Source: JAXMAF01 sp046350555
GTDB lineage: Bacteria; Planctomycetota; Phycisphaerae; Phycisphaerales; SM1A02
Assembly: GCA_046350555.1 (NCBI GenBank)
Contig: JAXMAF010000006.1
Location: 186,001 to 250,000 of the forward strand
Direction of reading: 5' to 3'
DNA length: 64,000 bases
The stretch's first letter is position 1, and every line of letters starts with the position of its first letter. Shown here piece by piece: positions 1 to 8,516 of this stretch. The translations under genes and the position numbers were made by a program. A model generated the notes under the pieces. The model had not been told where the DNA came from. It made no database searches and worked only from the letters and a program-made list of their open reading frames with translations.

Positions 1-1117
1 CCATGAGGACGATGGCGGCGAGGACGGGCTGCGGCAGGGTCCGAAGCATGCCCGACAGGAAGAGCGCGACCAGCAGGACGATGATCGCCGCCACGAGACC
101 CGAGAGCGGCGAGCGCGCACCGGCGCCTTCGTTCACGAGCGACTGCGACATGCCGCCGCTCACCGGCAGTCCCTGTCCAAGCCCCGCCGCCAGGTTCGCG
201 CCCGCGAGCGCCAGGAACTCCTGATTGGCGTCCAGGTGGCCGCGGTGCTTGGCGGCGAACATCCGCCCGATCGCCGTGGTCTCGACGGCGCCGAGCAGGA
301 AACTGGCCATCGCGAGCGGCAGGAGATCGTTGAGATCGGCCCACGTCACGGCGGGCAGCCCGAGCGACGGGAGTCCCTGCGGGACCTCGCCGAGCATCTT
401 CACTCCGCGGGACTCGAGCCCCGCCGCGCTCGCGACGAGGATCCCGCCGACCACCACGACAAGCGCGACCGGCTTGTTCGCGAGGAAGACCTTTCCCACG
501 ACGAGCAGCGCGAGCGCCGCCAGCCCGACCGTCATCGAGACCGGATTGATCTCGCCGAGATGCGAGACGAGGTGATACGAGCACTGCCAGAAGTCGCCAT
601 GCGCCGCGCTGACGCCGAGCAGCTTCGGAAGCTGGGTGCTGGCGAGCGTGAGGCCGACACCGAGCTTGAACCCGAGCATCACCGTCTCGGAGACGAAGTT
701 CACGAGCGACCCTGCGCTGGCGAGCCACGCTCCGAACGCCAGGGCGGCGACCAGGAGCGCGGTGCACGCCGCGAGGGCGCCGAATCGCGAGGCGTCGCCG
801 CCGGCGAGCGCTCCGAGCGACGTTCCCATCATCAGCGAGATGGTGGAGGTGACGCTGACCGTGGTGTGGCGCGAACCACACAGGAGCCAGAAGACGAGCC
901 CGGAGAGCATGCACGCGTACAGGCCGGCCTCCGGCGACAGCCGCGCCAGCGACGCATCGCCGATCGCGGCGGGAATCATGTACGCGGCGAGCGTCAGGCC
1001 GGCGATCATGTCGGCGCGGAGCACGCGCCCGTCGCAGCGGCGGAGCCAGTCGAGCGCCGGAAGCCAACGGGAGAGCTTCTTCGGCGCGAGCGGATTCTGG
1101 ATCGGATCGCCGGTCAC
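1..1117 (-). CDS. SulP-family anion permease (3' part missing)
   Basis: Inner-membrane anion transporter or antiporter of the SulP family. The visible 372 residues begin at a GTG at 1117, preceded by GGAGGG. They carry the N-terminal SulP signature (ADMIAGLTLAAYMIPAAIGD, about residues 37-56), many hydrophobic helices, and the conserved block GLPVSGGMSQSLVNEGAGAR near the point where the window ends. The C-terminal helices and the expected STAS domain lie beyond the left edge, so substrate (sulfate, bicarbonate or other) cannot be judged. An upstream in-frame GTG about 36 bases earlier is an alternative start. No partner gene is visible. Confidence 0.85.
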   Translation of the reverse strand, partial: MTGDPIQNPLAPKKLSRWLPALDWLRRCDGRVLRADMIAGLTLAAYMIPAAIGDASLARLSPEAGLYACMLSGLVFWLLCGSRHTTVSVTSTISLMMGTSLGALAGGDASRFGALAACTALLVAALAFGAWLASAGSLVNFVSETVMLGFKLGVGLTLASTQLPKLLGVSAAHGDFWQCSYHLVSHLGEINPVSMTVGLAALALLVVGKVFLANKPVALVVVVGGILVASAAGLESRGVKMLGEVPQGLPSLGLPAVTWADLNDLLPLAMASFLLGAVETTAIGRMFAAKHRGHLDANQEFLALAGANLAAGLGQGLPVSGGMSQSLVNEGAGARSPLSGLVAAIIVLLVALFLSGMLRTLPQPVLAAIVLM

Positions 1118-1331
1118 CTCGCGCCAAACCCTCCAAGTGGCCCGCGCCACGACACGTGGCCCGCGCCTCCACACGCACCGCATGCGCGACGAGAGCCTAT
1201 CCGGACCCTGCGCTTCCCGCGACGTTGGGCAGGGCGTGCGGCAGCGCCCTTCGGCGTGATCGCGACGATCAGCGGCAACCGCGGCGTGGTCGGCGCCGGT
1301 TCGGCTGCGCAGTCGCGAACGGCGGCGCCGA

Positions 1332-2162
1332 TCACTGCGCGCCGGAGCGACCAGCCGCCACGCGCGCAAGGAACTCAAGCATCGCGCCCGAGACCGCATC
1401 CGGCGACTCGACCAGCAGGCCGTGCGCCGTCCCATCGAGGACGACAAGCTCGGCGCCCTCGATGGTCCGCGCGAGCGCCTCGGATTGCGCCAGCGTCGAC
1501 AGGAGATCGTCGCGGCCGACGAGCACGAGCGTCGGAGAGCCGATCGCTCCCGCGCGGTCGCCGATGTCGCATGCGCAGACCGCCCGGCTCTGGTGCAGGA
1601 GCGCCTCGGGTGTCGGGGGGAACGGACTCTCGACGACCGACCTGATGAGGCCATCGAGTGCGCCGGGCCGGGCGAAGAAGGCCCGGGTGTAGATCCACGG
1701 CGCGGCCAGCCGCACCGCGGTCGCCGGCTCGACGAGTCGTGCGAGCTCACCCCACGACGAGATGATCGTCCGCCCGCGCTCGTCGATCCGCGTGCCGCAG
1801 GAGAGCAGCATCAGGCTGCGAACCTGCCGCGGGCGCGCCAGCGCCAGCTCCTGGGCGATCAACCCGCCCATGGAATGGCCCGCGACATGCACGGTCGGAC
1901 TAGCGCCGTCGAGGCCGATCGCGTCGAGCAGCGCCGCCGCGTCGTCGGCAAGGTCGCGGATCGAGAAGGGCGCATCGCCGCCCGACGATCGCCCCATGCC
2001 GCGATTGTCGAAGGTGATCACCCGGAACCGCTCGGCCAGCGCCGGCCGGACAAACGACCAGATCGTGCGATCGCAGCCGAATCCGGCGATGAGCAGCAAC
2101 GGATCGCCGCGCCCCTCGATCTCGTGGTGGATGTCGCGTCCGCCGATCTTCGCGCTGGGCAT
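1332..2162 (-). CDS. alpha/beta-fold hydrolase
   Basis: A 276-residue cytoplasmic hydrolase resembling 3-oxoadipate enol-lactonase and related esterases. The catalytic triad is readable: Ser97 in the nucleophile elbow GHSMGG, Asp218 in GRDDLL and His247 in GTAHGLL. The oxyanion segment (IAGFGCDRTIW) and the DNRGMGRS strand-turn are also typical. I start at the ATG at 2162, whose MPSAKIGGRDIHHE opening matches the family; the open frame continues upstream to 2270 but there it only translates a heptamer repeat. Substrate is unknown. It stands alone between SulP and a small membrane protein on the same strand. Confidence 0.85.
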   Translation of the reverse strand: MPSAKIGGRDIHHEIEGRGDPLLLIAGFGCDRTIWSFVRPALAERFRVITFDNRGMGRSSGGDAPFSIRDLADDAAALLDAIGLDGASPTVHVAGHSMGGLIAQELALARPRQVRSLMLLSCGTRIDERGRTIISSWGELARLVEPATAVRLAAPWIYTRAFFARPGALDGLIRSVVESPFPPTPEALLHQSRAVCACDIGDRAGAIGSPTLVLVGRDDLLSTLAQSEALARTIEGAELVVLDGTAHGLLVESPDAVSGAMLEFLARVAAGRSGAQ

Positions 2163-2213
2163 GGGATGAACGTAGTGCGTCGCGTCGGGTGGAGTTGCCC
2201 GTCCGTCCGGCGG

Positions 2214-2262
2214 GGGATTCGGAATTGGGAATTGGTAATTCGGAGTTCGGAGTCGGGGACCC
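2214..2262. repeat. heptamer tandem repeat, locus 1
   Basis: Imperfect 7-base units: GGAATTG, GGAATTG, GTAATTC, GGAGTTC, GGAGTCG, ending in GGGGACCCC. The array sits between the hydrolase start and the next gene. The terminal GGAGTCGG(A/G)GACCC sequence recurs at 39101 and in each 130-bp unit of the array at 39100-39745, so these loci belong to one repeat family. Confidence 0.8.
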
Positions 2263-2308
2263 CTTTGCACGGATGGAGTGGCGCTCGCGCGAACAGGCCG
2301 CGGCGCAC

Positions 2309-2647
2309 CTACCCGAAACGCGCCAGCAGCACCAGCGATCCGATCGCCATGACGACCCCGAGCAACTCGTACGCATTGAGCGTCTCGCGGAAGAAGACCA
2401 CACCAACAGTGGTCAGCAGCACGATGATCGACACCGAGTAGAGCACGCCGATGGTCGCGAGCTTCAGGTGCCTCATGACGAAGAGCCAGCCGAACGCGGT
2501 CGAGGCGTAGAGCGCAAAGCCGAGCAGGAACCAGCGCGATCGCAGCGAATGCTGTTGTTGACTCGCCAGCTTGAGGAAGTAGTCCCCCAGCACGCCGATA
2601 GCGCTGAAGGCGATGGTGACGACGACGGCGAGCTGCTTCTTGTCCAT
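2309..2647 (-). CDS. small four-helix EamA/SMR-like membrane protein
   Basis: A 112-residue integral membrane protein with four hydrophobic segments (about residues 5-27, 36-58, 62-84 and 92-111), the length and layout of small multidrug resistance or half-size EamA (DMT) transporters. The start ATG at 2647 is preceded by a strong AGGAGG ribosome site ending two bases before it; the longer frame from 2707 is therefore rejected. It lies 56 bases downstream of the SIMPL gene on the same strand and may be cotranscribed. The conserved membrane Glu of true SMR pumps is not seen in the first helix, so a drug-efflux role is unproven. Confidence 0.7.
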   Translation of the reverse strand: MDKKQLAVVVTIAFSAIGVLGDYFLKLASQQQHSLRSRWFLLGFALYASTAFGWLFVMRHLKLATIGVLYSVSIIVLLTTVGVVFFRETLNAYELLGVVMAIGSLVLLARFG

Positions 2648-2703
2648 CGCCTCCTCCTGTCCTGTCTCCCGCCGCCCGCAGACTCCCGCTCCCACGAGAC
2701 GTT

Positions 2704-3492
2704 TCATTCCTCGACCGCGAACTCCAGGGTCACCACGGCCTTCACGCTCTTCTCGATCGCCGAGGTGTCGCTCACGCCGTAGTCGCTCACGTCGGTCGAT
2801 CCGCGCGGGACGATCTGGAAGACGCCCTGCGTCGCCGAGCGCAGCGCGCCCACGCGGCCGCCCGAACCCGTGGCCAGCGTTGCCGCGCGCTCGCGGCCGT
2901 TGGTCGTCGCCTCGGCGAGGAGCGTCATCTTGATCGAGTCGACGTCGGCAAGGGTGAAGGCGGGTGGTGACGATTCAACGACGATTCCCTCGCGCAGGAG
3001 CGACGTCGCGGTGCGACTGAGGTCCATCACCCGCTGCACGTCGCGCGATCGCACGGTCAGCCGCTGCGCAAGCGCGTAGCCGATGACGGTGTTGGTGCTG
3101 TTGCCCCTCGCGTCGCGCTCGAACTCGGGCCTGAGGTCGACCGCGCTCTCCGTCGCGTCGCCCTCGGCGAAGCCGGCGCTGCGCACGAACTCGCGGAGCG
3201 TGGCGACGTCCGCCGCGAGCTTCGCCGATCCCTCGGCCAGCGCCGCGCTGCGCACGCTGACGGTCCCCGACCACGCCGCCATGTCCGACATCGCCGGCCG
3301 TTCCGCGACGCCCTTCACCCGGATCACGCGTTCCTGGCGCATCGAGACCATCGCCTTGCCGATCGATTGCGCGGCGAGCGCGAACCCAAGCGCCAGCGAG
3401 ACGCCCAGCATGAAGAGGCCGACGCCGGAGAAGAGCGCCGCGGGCAACGGTCTTCGACCGGCCGGCCGCGCCGGGCTTGCCATGTTCGACAT
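2704..3492 (-). CDS. SIMPL (DUF541) domain protein
   Basis: A 262-residue envelope protein. Residues about 17-48 form one hydrophobic anchor (LFSGVGLFMLGVSLALGFAL), followed by a SIMPL/DUF541 domain beginning RVIRVKGVAERPAMSDMA and ending with the KAVVTLEFAVEE strand. Family members are periplasmic or membrane-anchored oligomeric proteins of poorly defined function (BP26-like, YggE-like). Two ATGs lie close together at the N-terminus (3492 and 3483). It is followed 56 bases on by the small membrane protein. No enzymatic motif is present. Confidence 0.85.
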   Translation of the reverse strand: MSNMASPARPAGRRPLPAALFSGVGLFMLGVSLALGFALAAQSIGKAMVSMRQERVIRVKGVAERPAMSDMAAWSGTVSVRSAALAEGSAKLAADVATLREFVRSAGFAEGDATESAVDLRPEFERDARGNSTNTVIGYALAQRLTVRSRDVQRVMDLSRTATSLLREGIVVESSPPAFTLADVDSIKMTLLAEATTNGRERAATLATGSGGRVGALRSATQGVFQIVPRGSTDVSDYGVSDTSAIEKSVKAVVTLEFAVEE

Positions 3493-3821
3493 GAGACGAC
3501 TCCGCGCAGCCGGACGTCGGCTGCGAATTCAAGGGGTGCACCGCACAAGGGGAAACGCTGGCCGTGGTATCGGCTGCGGACCGTCGGCAACTGCAACCGC
3601 CAAGTGGATTCGGGAGTGGTTGGAGCGGTGAACGAGGTCCCACCCTGGGCGACATGGGCGCGGCGCGGTGGCCAGCGCCGCGTTGGCCAACAAGTCGTCG
3701 TCACCTGCGACGGGGATCTTGGACTGTCGCAGGCTCGGAGCGGCGCGGAGACGGTCCCGGGACGGCATGGCGCCGCTCCGCCCGTGAACGATCACATCCC
3801 TGTGCCGCGTACACTGCCCAC
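3493..3821. other. intergenic region without recognisable gene
   Basis: A 329-base spacer between the divergent SIMPL gene and the nucleotidyltransferase remnant. Open frames exist on both strands but are Arg/Pro-rich translations with no family resemblance. It must hold the promoters of both flanking genes; no convincing -35/-10 pair was recognised. Confidence 0.5.
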
Positions 3822-4134
3822 ATGATCCACTCGATCGATCGCACGACGCTTTCCGCGGCCGTTCGCCCGCTCTGCGAGCGTGCGAACGTGCTGCGGCTCG
3901 AGCTCGTCGGTTCGGCCGCGCGGGCCGACTTCGACGCCACGCGATCGGACGTCGACTTCCTGGTCGACTTCAAGGACACCCCGGGCTTCGACTACTTCGG
4001 CGCGTACATGACGGCGAGCTTGGCATCGATCGTCGGCCGGCTTACGTCGACGATCACCGCACGGGGTATCGAGAATCCATTCCTTCGCGGCTTCGCTCGC
4101 GCGCCGGGACGCCCGACTTCTCTATGCGGCATGA
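3822..4134 (+). pseudogene. MNT-type nucleotidyltransferase domain protein, frameshifted
   Basis: Starts at ATG 3822 and encodes a minimal nucleotidyltransferase: the polymerase-beta signature GS followed by DVDF (LVGSAARADFDATRSDVDFL, about residues 26-45), then DYFGAYM and ARGIENPF. Family members are the MNT antitoxins of HEPN/MNT toxin-antitoxin modules. After ENPF (about 4082) the natural ending ...SLARRDARLLYAA-stop lies one frame over (stop 4132-4134); removing one C in ATTCC would restore it. The frame actually open from ATG 3822 runs to 4163 with an unrelated tail. The following HEPN remnant overlaps by 11 bases, as in intact modules. Confidence 0.7.
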
Positions 4135-4421
4135 GGCGAAGGTCATCCTGCACGATCTCCTGAGCCGCTGCACGTCGGATCGAGTCCGTGATATCCGATG
4201 TCCCGGAAGCCCGACTTCGTGGACGACTGGAAGCTCCGCTCGATCGTGGAACGCCAGTACATGGTGCTCGGCGAAGCCCTCGGACGGTTGCAGGGCCATC
4301 CGGCGGCTCGCGAGCTGGTGGCTCGCTCGACGAAGTGATCGGCGCCGAGCATGCTCGCGCACGCCTACGACCAGTGGACCCGCGGCAATTGTACTCGCTC
4401 CGCGAGCAGCACCTGGGCGCA
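4124..4421 (+). pseudogene. HEPN (DUF86-like) toxin remnant, multiply frameshifted
   Basis: Family-like pieces appear in order but in different frames: MRHEAKVILHDLL from ATG 4124; KPDFVDDWKLRSIVERQYMV and LGEALGRLQGHP from 4207, in a frame that stops at 4336-4338; MLAHAYDQ (the HxY end of the HEPN RNase motif) from 4351; VDPRQLYSLREQHLGA from 4374. HEPN proteins of this class are RNases paired with MNT partners. The Arg of the usual R-x4-6-H motif is not legible. At least three indels separate the parts, so no functional product is expected unless the sequence is in error. Confidence 0.65.
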
Positions 4422-4545
4422 CGCTGCGGGTGGACATCGAGCGGGCGGCGGCGGACGCCTCGCGCTCACCGTCCTTCGGACGTGACACCCGCGGCGCGAC
4501 CGATCGTGCCGGCCGTTCGCCGGTTCGGCGCGCCCCGGCGGCTCG

Positions 4546-4730
4546 GTGGCGCACGCCTGCCCGAAGTGCGGGAGTGCATGCCCGGGGGGCACGGCCCAGC
4601 CGCGCTTCGGTGAGCGTCGGCTGGAATATGCCTGGACACGTGCCAGATGCAGGCCCTCCGCGGCGAGGACGAGACGAGCTTCCATGTTCCGCAGCCCGAC
4701 AAGAAGCTGCGGTCCAAAGGCAAGCGTTGA
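4546..4730 (+). pseudogene. possible zinc-ribbon protein remnant
   Basis: From GTG 4546 the frame reads AHACPKCGSACPGGTAQPRF, with a CPKCG knuckle and a second Cys, then RRLEYAW. One frame over, the text continues naturally as CQMQALRGEDETSFHVPQPD and KKLRSKGKR before a stop at 4728-4730. One indel around TGGACACGTG would join them. I do not recognise the family; it could equally be a short hypothetical gene damaged by a sequence error. About 190 bases with nothing recognisable follow before the next gene. Confidence 0.35.
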
Positions 4731-4920
4731 TGTGACCAATCGAAGGCGCGGCGCCCTGCGGCTCGTGTTGCGCGACGTCGAAACCGGCCACGCTTCGTCG
4801 ATACCCTGCTCCTCCGCATTCCAACCGACCCCGAGCGTTCGGCCCCCTGTCCACGGCCGCATCTCGCGGCGGGATTGGGCTTTGGTGGGGCATGGGAATC
4901 AACCGGAACGCGCATCATTC

Positions 4921-6600
4921 ATGCACACGCTCGTCTCCATCCTCCGCGACCATCCATCGCTTGGCGTCTTCCTTGCGCTCGCGGCGGGGTTTCTCCTTGG
5001 AACGCGCCGCATCGGGAGGTTCTCGCTCGGCACCGTCGTCTGCACGCTCCTTGCGGCGGTCGTGATCGGGCAGTCGGGCGCGAAGGTGAACGTCGAGGTC
5101 CGGGACTTCTTCTTCAACCTGTTTCTCTTCGCGATCGGCTACAAGGTTGCGCCGCAGTTCTTCGGTGGACTTCGGCGCGAGGCGATCCCGCAGTTCGTGC
5201 TGGCGACGATCCTGTCGGGCGTCGCGCTCCTCGCGGCGATCTCGATCGGACGGCTGCTTGGCTACGACAAGGGAACGGCCGCGGGGCTCTTCGCGGGCGC
5301 CATGACCCAGTCGTCGGCGGTCGGAAGCGCGAGCGACGCGATCGAAGTGCTCGATGCGACGGACGAGGTCAAGCGGCGGCTGCTCGACCACCTCGCCATC
5401 GGCTACGCGACGACGTACGTCTTCGGCACGGCGGGGCTGGCGTTCTTCCTCTCGCGGATCGGTCCGCGATTGGCCGGCGGCGACCTGCGCGAAGCGTGTC
5501 GCGCCCAGGAACGGCTCCTTGGCGGAGGCGGCGACGACGCGCCATCGGTGCAGTCCGCCTACGCGCCGCTCGTCTACCTCGCCTATGTCGCCGCGCATCC
5601 ATCGGTGGTCGGTCGTTCGGTTGCGGCGATCGAGGCGCAGCATGCCGGTCGGGTGACGATCGAGCGCCTTCGGCGAGGCGGTGCGACTGGCGCGATCGAG
5701 CCGGCGACACCGGAGACGGTCGTTCGCGCGGGAGACATCATCGCCGTCGCCGCGTCGCGTTCCGAGGTGATCGGCCCGGGCTTCGACCCGGGCGAGGAGG
5801 TCGACGATCGGGCGCTCCTGGATTTCCCCCTCGAAACGCTCGACGTGGTCGTCACGCAGAAGGCGCTCGACGGCGCCACCATCGAGGATGTGATGGCCAG
5901 CCATGGACGCGGTGTGCGAATCCATCGGCTGATCCGCACGGCGCGACGCGTTCCGTTGCTGCCGAAGACGACCCTCTCGCGCGGCGACATGATCGGCGTC
6001 ATCGGCGCCCGCTGCGATGTCGAGCGCTTCGCGACCGCCGTCGGCTATCCCGATCGCCACGTCGACTCGATCGACATGGTCTACGTCGGCCTCGGGCTCG
6101 CCGCCGGCGTGCTCTTCGGCATTCCGTCCTTGCATGTCTTCGGGATCGCGCTGGGGCTGAGCGCAGCCGGCGCGCTGATCGCGGGGCTCGTCTTCGGATA
6201 TCTCCGGGCGCGGCATCCGACCTTCGGGCGCTTTCCATCGGCCGCGGAATGGGTCTTCGAATCCCTCGGCCTGCACATCTTCGTCGCGATCGTCGGGCTC
6301 AACAGCGGTCCAGCCTTCGTCGAAGGACTGCGCCGCGACGCCGTGTCGCTTCTCTTCGCTGGCGCGGTGGTCACAATCGTCCCGCACGCCGTCACGATCC
6401 TGTGCGGGCGCTGGTTCTTCCGCATGAATCCCGGCGTGCTGCTCGGCGTGTCGGCCGGCTCCGGCGCGAGCACGGCGGGACTCATCGCCATCGAGGAGGA
6501 GGCGCAGAGCACGGTGCCGGTGCTGGGCTACTCGGTGACGTATGCGGTGGGAACCGTGCTCTTGACGACGTGTGGTGCGCTGATGGTGGCGTTGGGATGA
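4921..6600 (+). CDS. AspT/YidE-type permease with two TrkA-C domains
   Basis: A 559-residue inner-membrane transporter of the aspartate:alanine exchanger (AAE) family, which includes AspT, YidE and YbjL. It has two membrane halves: residues about 1-190 (GFLLGTRRIGRFSLGTVVCT; FAGAMTQSSAVGSASDA) and about 380-559 (GVSAGSGASTAGL). Between them lie two TrkA-C-like regulatory domains (about 225-375, ending around LSRGDMIGVIG). The length matches the family. ATG 4921 is chosen because upstream codons are not transporter-like. Substrate is unknown; dicarboxylate or amino-acid exchange is only a family guess. It is followed immediately by a small antitoxin-like gene. Confidence 0.85.
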   Translation: MHTLVSILRDHPSLGVFLALAAGFLLGTRRIGRFSLGTVVCTLLAAVVIGQSGAKVNVEVRDFFFNLFLFAIGYKVAPQFFGGLRREAIPQFVLATILSGVALLAAISIGRLLGYDKGTAAGLFAGAMTQSSAVGSASDAIEVLDATDEVKRRLLDHLAIGYATTYVFGTAGLAFFLSRIGPRLAGGDLREACRAQERLLGGGGDDAPSVQSAYAPLVYLAYVAAHPSVVGRSVAAIEAQHAGRVTIERLRRGGATGAIEPATPETVVRAGDIIAVAASRSEVIGPGFDPGEEVDDRALLDFPLETLDVVVTQKALDGATIEDVMASHGRGVRIHRLIRTARRVPLLPKTTLSRGDMIGVIGARCDVERFATAVGYPDRHVDSIDMVYVGLGLAAGVLFGIPSLHVFGIALGLSAAGALIAGLVFGYLRARHPTFGRFPSAAEWVFESLGLHIFVAIVGLNSGPAFVEGLRRDAVSLLFAGAVVTIVPHAVTILCGRWFFRMNPGVLLGVSAGSGASTAGLIAIEEEAQSTVPVLGYSVTYAVGTVLLTTCGALMVALG

Positions 6601-6960
6601 GTGGTCTTGTGGGGATCGGGGACAGGGCGATCGCAGGCCGAGGCCGGTCCTCCGGTCCGCCATACACTCAACCGTCGATCGGAAGCCCCGGATGCGGCAA
6701 TTCAAGTGGTCAACCCCGCCCCCGACTCCCGTAGCTCGCAGAGGAAGCACCGTGACGAAGAGATTGCCTCGGAGCCGCCGCTCGCGCCGCTTCCGCCTTC
6801 GTCGGTCGCCGCCCCGGCTCCGGTGGAGACATTCCTTGCCGCACGTCGACGTCCGGTTGCGTTCGCGGGTGTGGTGGAGCATGGGGTCGTTCGCCCGCTT
6901 GACCCAAACGTCACCCTGAGGGAACACGCACGGGTGATCATCGTGGCATCCGAGGGATAG
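6601..6960 (+). CDS. AF2212-like (DUF104) antitoxin-type small protein
   Basis: The last 35 residues (PVAFAGVVEHGVVRPLDPNV, then LREHARVIIVA) match the AF2212-like/DUF104 fold, short beta-rich proteins usually found as antitoxins of PIN-domain RNases. The frame opens at a GTG at 6601, immediately after the permease stop; the low-complexity N-terminal half makes that start doubtful, and a GTG near 6706 is an alternative. No PIN toxin follows; the next 200 bases are non-coding. Real C-terminus, uncertain start and unproven function. Confidence 0.5.
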   Translation: MVLWGSGTGRSQAEAGPPVRHTLNRRSEAPDAAIQVVNPAPDSRSSQRKHRDEEIASEPPLAPLPPSSVAAPAPVETFLAARRRPVAFAGVVEHGVVRPLDPNVTLREHARVIIVASEG

Positions 6961-7015
6961 TGGTGGGGCCTGGACTTCCCCACACCGCGGACGTCTCGGG
7001 CCAACACAACCGCAT

Positions 7016-7092
7016 CAACCACCGCGCTTCACGGCCGCCCTCGACAGCAGTCCGAGATCGGTGCCGTTCACGATGCTGTCCTGGTTGTCGCC
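7016..7092 (-). pseudogene. orphan dockerin-like repeat fragment
   Basis: Read on the minus strand this stretch encodes GDNQDSIVNGTDLGLLSRA and ends at a stop. It closely resembles the C-terminal GDLNDDGLVNGADLGLLLG of the neighbouring plus-strand gene, but the first Ca-binding positions have decayed. Only about 65 bases separate it from the next gene, so no full ORF precedes it. It looks like the tail of a deleted or inverted secreted-protein gene. Confidence 0.5.
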
Positions 7093-7157
7093 CACCCCAG
7101 CGCTACCGTGACCTGCTTCGGCGCGCCCGACCCGCGCAGGGTACAAGGAGATTCGTC

Positions 7158-8492
7158 ATGAAATGCGGCTCGTACGTCCGGCGTGGCTGTGGCTGCGCCT
7201 GTGCGGCGGTGGTCCTTGCGCACTCGGCACTCGGCGGGCAGCCCGCGACCTATCAGGGTTGCGGCGTTCTCGAAGAGCTCGTCGACTGCGGCCTCGGGTT
7301 CATCGGACAGGATGGGAAGCGCTTCGTGCCGGCGAACCTCGCCGGCTTCGGCGCGGGCGATGCGGTCTTCGTGAGCGGCGTGATCGATCCGTCGTGCGCG
7401 GGGCCGCTCTCCTGCCCGTATCCGTGCCTCGTCGACAACGCCATCGGCGCGTGCTTCGACGAATGCGGCACGCTGGTCTCGGGCGTCGAGTGCGTCCTCT
7501 TCCTCGTCGGCGCCGGTCCCAACGCCGGCACGTACGTGGTCTCCAACCTCGGCGGTTTCAACGTCGGCGACACGGTGCGCGTGACGGGCATTCATGACCC
7601 CGGCTGCGTCACCTTCTGCCAGCAGGGCAACGGCTGCGTCAACGACAACACGATCGCCAAGTGCACCATCTTCGAGGGTTGCGGCACGCTGCACATCGGT
7701 CCACAGAGCTGCACGATCTTCGCGCCCGACGACGGTGGCCCGGGTTACGTGCTGGCCGAGTACGGGAAGTTCTCGCTCGGCGACCACGTCTTCGTGTCAG
7801 GGGCGATCGACTTCGCAAGCCCCGCGTGCTTCCCGGTGACGATCCCGCTCATCGAGAACGATTCGATCACCGCGTGCGGCACGCCGTTCCAGGCGTGCGG
7901 CATCATCGTGGCGCCGCCCTTCTGCGGGCTTGCGCTCGCGGCCGACGCGGGCGGAGTCTGGCTTCTCGACCAGTTAGGCCCGTTCAACGTCGGCGATCGC
8001 GTCTTCGTCGACGGGACGATCGTCGATCCCTGCTTCACCGTGCCGGAGTGCTCGGTCGACGGCTGCGTCGACGTGGGCACGATCCGCGCATGCGGCGAGA
8101 CGTACTTCTCGGGCTGCGGTCAGATCGTGCTCTCCTTCACCTGCGGCTTCTCGTTCGCGGCGGCCGACGGGAGTGGCATCTACGTGCTCGCCGACTTTGG
8201 CAAGGGCGATGTCGGCGACCACATCTTCGTCCAAGGTCCGATCGTGCCGGAGTGTCCACAGGGCAATGGCTTCTGCGACTGCATCGACAACAGCGGAACG
8301 GGCGTGATGCGATGCGCCATCGTCGGCGACCTCAATGACGATGGTCTGGTGAACGGCGCCGATCTTGGCTTGCTGCTCGGCGCGTGGGGACCGTGTCCGC
8401 CGTTTCGGATCGGTTGCCTGGGCGACTTCAACTTCGACGGCGAGGTCGACGGCGCCGATCTGGGCGTCTTGCTCGGGAATTGGACCGGCTGA
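7158..8492 (+). CDS. secreted Cys-rich repeat protein with dockerin-like C-terminus
   Basis: A 444-residue exported protein. ATG 7158 follows AAGGAG at good spacing. An N-terminal signal sequence (CACAAVVLAHSALGG) precedes about five repeats of 65-75 residues, each built as ...CG.....G.YVL...G.F.VGD.VFV.G.I..PC...., with a regular pattern of cysteines, suggesting a disulfide-stabilised beta-strand repeat such as an OB-like module. The C-terminus holds two dockerin-like Ca-binding motifs, GDLNDDGLVNGADLGLLLG and GDFNFDGEVDGADLGVLLG. In Phycisphaerae such tails are common on secreted proteins and may serve anchoring or sorting. Ligand and role are unknown. It stands alone. Confidence 0.8.
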   Translation: MKCGSYVRRGCGCACAAVVLAHSALGGQPATYQGCGVLEELVDCGLGFIGQDGKRFVPANLAGFGAGDAVFVSGVIDPSCAGPLSCPYPCLVDNAIGACFDECGTLVSGVECVLFLVGAGPNAGTYVVSNLGGFNVGDTVRVTGIHDPGCVTFCQQGNGCVNDNTIAKCTIFEGCGTLHIGPQSCTIFAPDDGGPGYVLAEYGKFSLGDHVFVSGAIDFASPACFPVTIPLIENDSITACGTPFQACGIIVAPPFCGLALAADAGGVWLLDQLGPFNVGDRVFVDGTIVDPCFTVPECSVDGCVDVGTIRACGETYFSGCGQIVLSFTCGFSFAAADGSGIYVLADFGKGDVGDHIFVQGPIVPECPQGNGFCDCIDNSGTGVMRCAIVGDLNDDGLVNGADLGLLLGAWGPCPPFRIGCLGDFNFDGEVDGADLGVLLGNWTG

Positions 8493-8516
8493 CGTGCGGG
8501 CGTTCACGTCTCGCGC

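Noticed and set aside
4915..6927. 670-residue open frame on the minus strand opposite the AspT-like permease
   Set aside because: It is the Arg/Asp-rich antisense shadow of a gene with clear transporter motifs; high GC leaves few stops.
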